A stretch of 32,490 bases of DNA from NCBI GenBank assembly GCA_000310025.1, contig FN649749.1:1979014-2011503 (forward strand). Reading direction: 5' to 3'. Made by a program: the position numbers and the translations under genes. This DNA comes from Ectocarpus siliculosus (lineage: Eukaryota > Sar > Phaeophyceae > Ectocarpales > Ectocarpaceae). Below the pieces are notes generated by a model, which saw only the letters and a list, made by a program, of their open reading frames with translations, had not been told where the DNA came from and did no database searches. Shown piece by piece: positions 21,040 through 29,700 of the stretch; the stretch's first letter is position 1; each line of letters opens with the position of its first letter.

Positions 21040-21600
21040 TCGACGGCGACGATCGACGGAGCGACGGCGGCGCGATCGATGAAGGCGGCCCAAGCCCGCC
21101 CGATCGACCGACCGACCGACCGACCGACCCAACCCTACCCNNNNNNNNNNNNNNNNNNNNNNNNNNNNNNNNNNNNNNNNNNNNNNNNNNNNNNNNNNNN
21201 NNNNNNNNNNNNNNNNNNNNNNNNNNNNNNNNNNNNNNNNCACCAAACACAACCCGACCCCAAAACACAACCCGACCAACCGACCGACCGACCGACCCGA
21301 CCCGACCCGACCCGACCCGACCCGACCCGACCCGACCCGACCCGACCCGACCCGACCCGACCCTATACCCTACGCTATACTTCACCCAACCGAATCCAAC
21401 CCAAAAGACAACCCAACGCCAACCCGACCGACCGTCCGACCGACGAACCAAACCCACCCTCTACCTCCAACTCACCCCAACCCGCCCCAAAACGCACCGC
21501 GACAAACCGACCGACCAAACCCACCCTACCCAACCCAACCTTGCCCAACCTAATACTCAACCCAACTCGACCGACCGACCGACCGACCGACCGCGCCACG
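21040..21600. repeat. CGAC / ACCCG / CGACC simple-sequence region around a gap
   Basis: Left flank ends in (CGAC)n; right flank starts with (ACCG)n, then about 13 copies of CGACC at 21295-21361, then C-rich degenerate CCAACC/CGACC sequence and a further (CGAC)n near 21570-21591. ORFs here are repeat artefacts. Confidence 0.9.
21141..21240. other. assembly gap (100 N)
   Basis: Exactly 100 N, the usual placeholder for a gap of unknown size, inside the simple repeats. Distances across it are not reliable. Confidence 0.99.
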
Positions 21601-21609
21601 GCAGCAACG

Positions 21610-22780
21610 GGATGAAGAATATTTCCAAAGAACGCCAAATGGATGGATGGGTCTTCTTCCCGATGAAAGATTCTTCTTCCGTTTTCACGGCAAGAACACC
21701 GCATCCATATCCATCCTCGACTCTTATTCTTTTTTGTGAAGTTGTAGCTAAAAAGTAGCCTCGCCACGTCTGTCTGTCGTTCGCTCTTGATACTGCTGCA
21801 TGACTTCGATCTACCTATCTATCTATTAATGATGCGCGAGACGTGTGTGTGCTGTATACACGGAGGGGTTCACAGGGAGGGGCCGGGATCTATCAATTAG
21901 TTAGCCAGCTACTTTTTTCTAGTCACCGAAGAACGGACAATCTACAGTACATCGATCATGTGTCCTTTCTTCCCGAATTACTTTTGAACACGGTGAACAG
22001 CGCTTTATAATGCGGTATGCATCCATCCTCAACTTTTATCGGTTTCGTACCCAGAAGCGGCCTAGCCGGGGCTGCTGTTGTTGTTGTTACTGCTGTACGA
22101 TATCTCTCCATCTATCTACATGTATGTCTATCCTGTTTGTGGGAGGCATGTGCTGTGTACAGCAGTAGTAGTGCACGCAGAGAACGGGATCTTTCTTCCT
22201 GCATCAATTGCCTGCACATGAATGATGATGACTCCATCTATCCTAATGTAGACTATGTGTGAGAGGAATGTCATGTCATGTGCCAGGCACATGAAATCCT
22301 TTTCGGCGAATCTTCTTCAGTTTTCAAAACATGAACTCTTCTTGTTGTGTAGCCAACGCGGCCTCGTGGGTCTGCTGTTGTTTATATTTACTACTATACG
22401 CTGTGTGAAGTCTCTCTACACTGCTGTAAGACTGGTACCACTATTTTATGATTTGGCAGGAATAAATACACTGCTGTACACGCAAGAATCCGTCGGAAAG
22501 CCACACCTACCTACTACCTCTCTCTCCCCGACACACAGCAACCCATTTATTTTGAAACGAATAAGGGACTACGTACAGCAGCAGCTAGAGTACACTCTGT
22601 AGTATAGTATTCAGGAACAGGCAGGCAGAGGTAGGTACAGAGCACGCTGCTTTTCGTATAATATGCATGTGCATACAGCAGTGCATACAGCAGTAGATGT
22701 CACCTTTCCTTTCAACGGATGGACTTTTTTTTTTGTGCCCCCCTCCTACATACCGCTGTTGCATATATGTATGTACTTTT
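21610..22780. other. about 1.2 kb without a recognisable gene, rich in TACAGCAG motifs
   Basis: No defended ORF. Seven TACAGCAG/CTGCTGTA motifs (22090, 22158, 22421, 22471, 22574, 22674, 22686) lie within 600 bp, the densest cluster in the window. Confidence 0.5.
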
Positions 22781-23335
22781 CTGCGAACATCTCTGCGAAC
22801 AATCGCGGCCGCTCTGGGCGCGAGACACGGCGTGCCGCACCTTGCGTGCCTCGGTCTCTCTCCGCGCGAAAGGAGAGCGCTGGATGGGTAGCCGTGAGGT
22901 TGTTCTAAGACAGACAGGGACCTCAACGGCACAGCACAGCAGCAGCAGCGCACCCGAAATAAACCGATTTCACCTTTTTTTTTGTGTACCGCAGAGCCGG
23001 TTGCGGCGCCACCCCCGCAGACTCACCGCGCCATGACCACGGCCGCGCTGGGCGCCAGACGCGGCGGGCAGTGTCTTTTGTGCCTCGGTCTCCCTCGACG
23101 CGAAAGAAAAAAGCACTGGATTGATTCGTAGCCGTGAGGTTTCTAGACTATAACAGACAGAGCACAGCCCCCCCCAAAAACGATTTGACCTATTCTTTGT
23201 GTAGCGCAGCCGGTTGCTCCGCGACCTCCGCACGCACACTGCGCCACCGTCGCGGCCGCGCTGCGCGCTGGGCGCGAGACACGGCGCGCAGTACCTTGCG
23301 TGCCTTGGTCTCCCTCCTCGCGAAAGAGCCGGAGG
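22740..23335 (+). repeat. three-copy GC-rich tandem repeat, period about 210-235 bp
   Basis: Each unit carries CGCGGCCGC-CTGGGCGC, then GACACGGCG-GC, TTGCGTGCC-TCGGTCTC, CGCGAAAG, and (units 1 and 2) GTAGCCGTGAGGTT with CAGACAGAG-type tails. Landmarks are near 22806, 23041 and 23250. Units 2 and 3 are preceded by AACGATTT-ACCT then TTGTGTA-CGCAG and CCGGTTGC. Function unknown; possibly a degenerate element amplified in tandem. Confidence 0.75.
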
Positions 23336-23436
23336 CTGAAACATCGAACAGCGCGTTTTTGAAAAGGGACGACAAGAACAACGACGACGACGACGACGAC
23401 AACAACGGCCTACAAAGTTTTGTTTTATAGGTACAG

Positions 23437-23930
23437 ATGTGATTTCGAGATCTGATTTCTTCGTTAAGACCGACCCTCAGCCTCAGGTAACAGAAGGGGT
23501 ATGCATATAGGTATGCATATAGGTACCTGGTGTGAAGACTCCGCTGATGGGTATACGTACGTTCTAAACCCACCCATGGGCTGGACTGGATCATCTGAAA
23601 AAAATCATCCAAAATCACAACACGACCGTTCCTCCTCTTAGATTCCTCGGAAAAAAAAATAGATTGAATCTTTCTTCATCAACGATCCTTTTCTGAATGG
23701 GTATAGGTACATTAATCTATATCCAAAATCACATTTGAGCTCAAGTCCTATTGTTGGAATTCGTTGAATCTTTATCTGTTCGTTTGCGTGTGCAAACTAA
23801 TGATTGAATCGCTATTGCCGATTAGCCGCCAGGGGCCGCGGCTGAAATGAAGGGCTAGTGCAGCTAGTTCCAGGGAACGGCAGGTATAGTAGAGGTAGCT
23901 GCCCAGAAGAGTGCGCAACGTCCACCAGTG
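23437..23930. mobile_element. unclassified repeat element, copy B (related to 19552-20312)
   Basis: Starts with the exact reverse complement (39/39) of 20274-20312, then GATGGGTATACGTAC, GACTGGATCATCTGAAA, TTGGAATTCGTTGAATC, and the block GAAATGAAGGGCTAGTGCAG ending AGCTGCCCAGAAGAGTGCGC. Segments match copy A but the order and one orientation differ. The OTU-like ORF relic lies just to the right. Confidence 0.6.
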
Positions 23931-24197
23931 TTCGACATTCAACTACCTGGTCACGGTTGCACCAACGACAGCCACAATAACAATAACCAAGGCGACCGTG
24001 ATGACCAAAACAACGGCAACAACAACGGAAATGACGACGGCAATAACCCTTTTCCAGTGGCTCCGGCAGCAACGGGTCCTGGCATAATGTCGACGAAATT
24101 GGTGATGGTGCATGCCTACTGCGATGTATCGCCCGTCGCGTCTTCCATGATCCTAGCATGCACTCTTCGGTCCGAGGGCAACCCATCGACCACATAA
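23928..24197 (+). CDS. Asn/Asp-rich ORF, possible 5' part of the OTU-like relic
   Basis: 90-codon open frame immediately after repeat copy B. It starts DIQLPGHGCTNDSHNNNNQG, is dominated by Asn/Asp/Gly in the middle, then PFPVAPAATGPGIMSTKLVM and HAYCDVSPVASSMILACTL. It overlaps the next ORF out of frame. Whether a frameshift or a lost intron joins them cannot be told. Low-complexity content makes a chance ORF possible. Confidence 0.3.
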   Translation: MFDIQLPGHGCTNDSHNNNNQGDRDDQNNGNNNGNDDGNNPFPVAPAATGPGIMSTKLVMVHAYCDVSPVASSMILACTLRSEGNPSTT

Positions 24198-24463
24198 CGA
24201 ACAACCTTCATATCCCCACCCCAGGCTCAGGTCAAAATACCTTCTTCCAGAGCATCTCAGCGGGAATAAATTCAAAACACGTTCAAGTAGCCGGTCATCC
24301 TCAGCAAACCTACCAAAGTGTCGCACACTACCTTCAACTCATGGCAAACCCAACCACCTACGGAACGGGAACAGAGATTGTAGCTGCCCAACAGCAGTTG
24401 TACAACATGAACATCAAAATTACACTCGTTGGTCAACCGTACCCGCCTCCACCGTCCGATTGA
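24158..24463 (+). pseudogene. OTU-like cysteine protease domain relic
   Basis: 101-codon frame resembling the OTU deubiquitinase fold. GQNTFFQSISAGI (residues 25-37) fits the OTU catalytic Cys block (usually DGNCLFRAIS), with Thr where Cys is expected and no Asp. YLQLMANPTTYGTGTEIVAA (58-77) and QLYNMNIKITLV (80-91) fit the block normally written YL..M...TWGG..ELQALA..FNVNI. The catalytic His end is not seen. Family knowledge: OTU domains are carried by several transposon groups as well as by cellular proteases. The missing Cys, the lack of a start in good context and adjacent repeats suggest a dead transposon-borne copy. The assignment rests on pattern memory only. Confidence 0.4.
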
Positions 24464-24608
24464 TACGTGCGATTTATTTAACGGCCACGAGCACTACCGC
24501 ACGCTCACGATACACAACCCCTAAATTAATTTCCATTTCCTCTTGCGTCGCCCTCGGGAGGCCATTGAACCTACACCCCGAAGGGGAGCCTTGTATATAT
24601 AAAGCATT

Positions 24609-24695
24609 TCTAGCCCACAAGAGGAACCAACCGCAACGACAACACCAGCCTCGGCCGAAACTATCAAAGTAGAGGTTGCGGGCGTTGTCTGTATC
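24609..24695 (+). repeat. dispersed repeat, copy 2 (paired with 9551-9640)
   Basis: Same ordered blocks (TAGCCCACAAGAGGAAC, CCAGCCTCGGCCGA, TATCAAAGTAGAGGTT) as at 9551-9640. It lies about 150 bp after the OTU-like ORF and could be the 3' end of the same element family. Confidence 0.75.
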
Positions 24696-25000
24696 CCTTG
24701 ATGCTGCTGCTTGGAGGGACGTTCGGGCTAAAAGGAACCAGCAGCCCCAAGGCGTGGTCAAACGGAGGACGCCACAGCAGTTGCTGGGCGATGCTAGGCC
24801 AAGAACTACACGCGGCGGCAGTGCGACGAGGAGCACACGCACACACGCAAGTTTGTACGGCAGGATGCCAACAAAGCAGCACTAGACCGTGGTCGGTCGT
24901 CAAAGCAGGGTGCCGAACCGTCAACAACCCTTCGGTGCTGTTTCCAAGGTGGCTGCAGTTGTATCGCTTTGCAGTGATCTTCGCAGGGTTTTTCGAGTAT

Positions 25001-25060
25001 TAAGCAAACATGTTGGATAAAGTATGCAATCGGGGAAGATGGATAGGGTTATAGGGATAG
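25001..25060 (+). repeat. dispersed repeat with telomere-like end, copy 1 (paired with 29263-29330)
   Basis: Shares TTAAGCAAACAT-GGATAAAGTAT-AATC with 29263-29330. Both continue into GATAGGGTTA-type sequence, degenerate here. Confidence 0.7.
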
Positions 25061-25446
25061 TGTTAATATTTCCTCATAAACTTGACTTATCGCGAAGGCG
25101 TCCTTTCTTCCAGGAGCCTTGCGTTGGGGGTATGTAGGCACGTAGGCACTACTTCCCTACACCTAAGAAAGTGTTTCGCATGTACAGTAGGCATTTTTGT
25201 CCCGAAAAGCAGGGCATGGAAAGCTGCACCTCCAACTGCATCCACCGCCAATCAACTGGTACTGCTGTCGAGCGAATAGTCCCAGGGAAAAATACAACAG
25301 GTGGTGCGCCAAATTCTTTATTTCTGTTGGTGCGGGAGGCAACCACCACAAAAAAAAAACAAAGCATACAATGTACCATTAGTCTACTGCAAGCGCTGTA
25401 TTTCCGTACCTCCAAAAAATTGAATTTCGCACCCATAATTACATAA

Positions 25447-25746
25447 TTACTGCAGTTGTACGAAGTCCTCAAGCAGAATTCGAAACATCGGAGAATGAAT
25501 CACATTCATGCACACCTGTGGTTGACGGCGGTCTGGCCGTTGCAGTGCCGCAGCCACCGACAGTAGTTGAGCCCCCGACACCTCAGCGTGGGCAGCTCCA
25601 ACGACACCAGGGCTCCTGCTGGGGGGCCCCTCGCTGCAGCCGATAGTAGTGTTGTTGCCGTGGTCGGTACCCAGCGCTGCGGCTTGCTCCATGATGTCCG
25701 TTGCCTTCCGGAGCGACCTTGTCGCCTCGCGGGGGTGTGCGCACAC
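25447..25746 (-). CDS. putative exon, unknown
   Basis: A minus frame reads RSLRKATDIMEQAAALGTDH, GAAHAEVSGAQLLSVAAALQ, then a possible donor CCACAG|GTGTGC near 25515; without it the frame continues QVCMNVIHSPMFRILLEDF to a TAA-type stop. Composition is plausible for coding, but the second minus frame is also open, so support is weak. Confidence 0.3.
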   Translation of the reverse strand: MCAHPREATRSLRKATDIMEQAAALGTDHGNNTTIGCSEGPPSRSPGVVGAAHAEVSGAQLLSVAAALQRPDRRQPQVCMNVIHSPMFRILLEDFVQLQ

Positions 25747-26405
25747 ACCTCAACGGTAAATGTAAATCCCACTGCCTCTGTGCCTTGACTTGACGAAAAG
25801 CACACCTTTACTCACGTGTCGCTTTTTTCAAACGAATGCGTACAGCGGGGACGTCTGGTGACCGCGGCTGAATCAACCAAATACAGATCAGTGGATTGAT
25901 TGCTGCTGTGTGAGAGTGTTGTTCTCGGATCGCATGAAGAAACCGCACACAAAGACATCAAAGGACGCGCTCAGAGGTCCTCCGGCTCTGTCAAGGATCT
26001 ATTCTCCTCCTCCTCCTCCACCTCCTCCTCCAATGCTTTTCGGTCTCTGCCTACTGTTGTTCTCTAAGCGCAGCGCGCAGCAAGCAATCGAGGAGCTTGT
26101 CTGCGTTGGAGGCGGCTACCTTACTTGAAGAAGCACGTACCCCAATATGATGCGGACAAAATATCGTACATGTTGCGGGGCCCCGTGCGACCGTGGGTCG
26201 TGTGTGATTGCTTCGTGTACAGCAGCGTCGTCGGTCTCTCTCCCCCACACAGCAGCAGCAGCCGGCTGGCATTTCCCAACGCGAATCCGCACAATCACGC
26301 GCCTCCTTTCCCTGCAGTCGCTGCTATCTTAGGGAGAGAGCGAGGGTTCCCAGCTGCGTGGTCGCAGCCTGAAAAAAAAATATCAAGCACGAGTAAGAAC
26401 AGACA

Positions 26406-26765
26406 ATGGCATCGACAGCAGGTGCAACAACGTTAGGGACAGCAGCAGGGGCGGGAGGAGCAGCACTGAGGCTCAAGTTTATCTTCGCGAACCATGACGG
26501 GGTGGTGGTAGAGTTCGAGACAGAGCCCACCACGCTGGTCAAGGACTTGAAGGTGGCGCTGATGGGACGATGGCCGACAGGTAAGCGGTAAGCAGCAGCT
26601 GCGAAGAGGCTGGTCGTCGTCCCATTTGTATACTGCTATTTAGTATCCGTAGTCTACAGACAGCAGCCGCAACAAGGAAGCCCTTGGGCTGTACTGAGTC
26701 CAGTGCACATATGTACATCTCGGGGATGCGGAATCCTGCTCTCGGAGAGATGGGCCGAGAGGGTA

Positions 26766-26797
<32 letters not shown>

Positions 26798-29700
26798 GTG
26801 TGTGTCTCTCTCTCGCTCTCTCCCGTGTTGGGAACCGCGGGTCGCGGGACGTTGTGGAAGGGCCGTCGGGTGGTGTGTATTGATTCGATATACAGCAAGT
26901 ATCAAATGCAGTGCAAAAAGCGACCAGCACACATCGGTCGTCGTCGGAGGATGAAAAAGTGTGAGCCTGTGGGAGTTGGGAAAAAAGAGTGTTGTTGAAC
27001 GGCAGCAGCAGCAGCAGTGTCAGACGACTAGGTGACGGACTGTGTGTGAGAGAGCCGCGGCAGCAGTTCCACCGCGGCCGGTGTACACAGCAGGACTCGG
27101 AGATGTCGCCGCCGGAAATATATCCATAATAAATCCATAATGAAGAAACCTTCTGTAATTTACCGCCCGCCGCGGCATGTATGTAGCATCCTGTTCTTCG
27201 AGACACGAAACACGGCTGTTCCGAGGAACTTTCGGCCATCAGAACGTGGTCTGGAAGGTTCTGCGCAATGTAGACCAACAGATGGTGGCTTTTAATCAAG
27301 GGGTGCTTTGGAGACTGTGTAGTGTCGTGGGTTGGTCGGCGGAAGAGACCATTGCTTGCATCCTCGAAAAGAAGGGGGCGGGTCATGCGTCAGAAACGTC
27401 AAAAGAGCAAGACCTTGGGACCAAGATATTTCTTTGCGACTAAACAGCAGTCCTCAAGTCAACTCAAGTGGTTGATTTTTTCTTCGTGCTCTCTTCGAGA
27501 TGTAGTGGTATACCGTGCTGATCTTTCTTCCGCCCAGAGCACAGCAGCAGCAGCACCGCCCCTCTTCCTATGTGTACAAAGGATGATGAGCATAAATTTC
27601 GTCAACATCAATAATAAACTGCTGTGGGTATATCTCGAACGGGCAGTCTTTCTGTGTGAGAATATTCATATTTCCTAGTAAATACAGCAGCCTTCCCGAA
27701 AGCATCAAGAGAAGGTCTATGATAGACCAGCAGCCCTCCTCATTAGGTGGGGCACGTTTCCCTTACAATACATACTCCGTACAGCAGTATTGTCTTTTAC
27801 TCTTGTCAGGAGTCCAGGTTGGCGGCGCTCCCGTCCTCGGAACACAAATTAAATTCTCACCACTGCCTACTTCAACACATGTCGATTGGAGTACCCATCT
27901 TGAGTCGGTGTACGTCGTTTACTATATGCTACAGCTCTGTGTAGTGTAGGTTTTCTCGGAAAGGTCACGAGTTTCCGTCGCGCAGATAGACGCCGGAGTA
28001 ATCCCCCCCCCGCCTTGCGGAGTGATCGAGAGGAGTACTGTAGGGGATCAAAGGGCGACAATACCGAAAGGATTTTCAACAGTTTCTGCGCACAGCAGTA
28101 CACCGAAACTAGCATCGCCAGGAGTGCCGAAAAGAACGACCCGCCACCCAACATCTTCCCAGCATATCCTCTACACCTCCCCAGCAAAACATACAGCAGT
28201 CAGATGCACGAGATAGCTACCTAACTACTGCTGTATCTGTTTTGTCGAGCCTGTTACCCATGAGATATCGCTCTGTGCTGCTCGGGGAACGGTAGAAATA
28301 TAAGTTGGTCGCCGTACAACACTATTAATTCATTTCTGACCTACTACATACCACGGGCTCGTACCAGTGCAATGGATGGGTTTGTCGCAAAGGTTCCATG
28401 TAAGAACACGAATTTCGCGCCGCTTCTGGAGTGTGACAAGATTGCCCACAGAAAAAAGATAACACAACAGCGGCAATTTTTTCAGGGTACACCTTGGGAA
28501 AATTCTCGGTGTTTTTTTCCCACCGTGGTGGGCGGTCTCGGTACTGGCGGTAATTACCGCCACTTCTCGGTGGTACCGGGAACCGCCTAAAAAGAACCGC
28601 CATATTGCAGTACCGCCGTACTGCAGTACCGCTAAAATGGTACCGCCGTACTGCGTACCGCCAAAATAGCACCGCCATACTACAGTGCCGCCGTAACAGT
28701 ACCGGTATGTCGCCCGACTCGTGTGAGGTTCCCGTCGCACCTGGGAGATACGCAGTCTAGTGGAGTTACTGTGGACGATGATATGCGTATAACGGTGGTT
28801 CGAGTCCAGCTGCCCTACCTTTCTTTCATAGTTTTTCTTTTTTTCTCGTTCATTTTTTTCTTTTTTTTATTTCATCAATGTGGTCCAACGAATCCATCTC
28901 TATCGAAGAAGAGAGCCTAAGATAGATTAGCAATGAATCCAGAGCGTTAGCGAAAATTCTGTTTTTCCACGATTTCCCGAGCAGCACACAGTGATATCTC
29001 CCCCGTGGGTAACAGGGTCAACAAGACAGTTTGGTAGCCGTCTTGTGTATCTATCTGCATGTTACGCTGGGAAGGTGTAGAGGGAAGAGGTTGGGTAGTT
29101 GGTTCGTCGGGTGTGTGAATATGGGCACCCTCACGGAATGGTGTGCATTTGATATACCCAGACATGTCAGGTAGCAAAGTATCGTTGTTTCAATGTGTAG
29201 GGGGGCACGGGAGAACATTTTTACTCCTCCTCACTGTGTGGTCTACTCAGCAGAATTGATTAAGCAAACATATGGGATAAAGTATTGAATCCGTTCTTTA
29301 GGGTTAGGGATAGGGTTAGGGTTAGGGATAGCGTCTGCGTGCTCCCTCCCTATTCTTTCTCTAGATACTCTTAAAATCCTGCGTAGGCACCCACGCCGCA
29401 AGAGAGAATAGAGGTTCGCCGGGTGATGGGGCGCCCAAGGGCACCGAATGTAGTTTGGCATCGCCATATTATATATTTTGTTTGATATTCTGGTCTCCCG
29501 CGACCGCCGAAGGCGGCCGAAGGCGATGCCGCCATATTTCAGTACCGCCAGGTGAAAACCGCCATATTTTGGTGATACCGGGACCGCCGAAGGCGGTGCC
29601 GCCATATTTCAGTACCGCCAGAAAAATACCGCCATGTTTGGCAGTACCGGGAACCGCCGAAGGCGGTACCGCCATATTTCAGTACCGCCAGAAAAATTCC

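Larger units (their letters stand above)
24700..26400. other. mostly non-coding stretch left of the UBL3-like gene
   Basis: Contains repeat copy 25001-25060, a possible minus exon at 25447-25746, a (CTC)n-like Pro-encoding run near 26006-26030 and a TACAGCAG at 26218. The presumed promoter of the UBL3-like gene lies in the last few hundred bases; no TATA element stands out. Confidence 0.4.

Noticed and set aside
20893-21615. 240-codon ORF across the N gap
   Set aside because: Made of undefined residues and CGACC/ACCCG simple repeats read as Pro-Thr-Asp-Arg; no real protein signal.
27177-27678. Nested gene in intron 1 of the UBL3-like gene
   Set aside because: Two overlapping ORFs of 88 and 118 codons without family resemblance or splice support.
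28743-28815. Functional tRNA gene
   Set aside because: B box and length fit, but the acceptor stem does not pair well and the T stem has a mismatch, so I list it only as a Pol III-like promoter.
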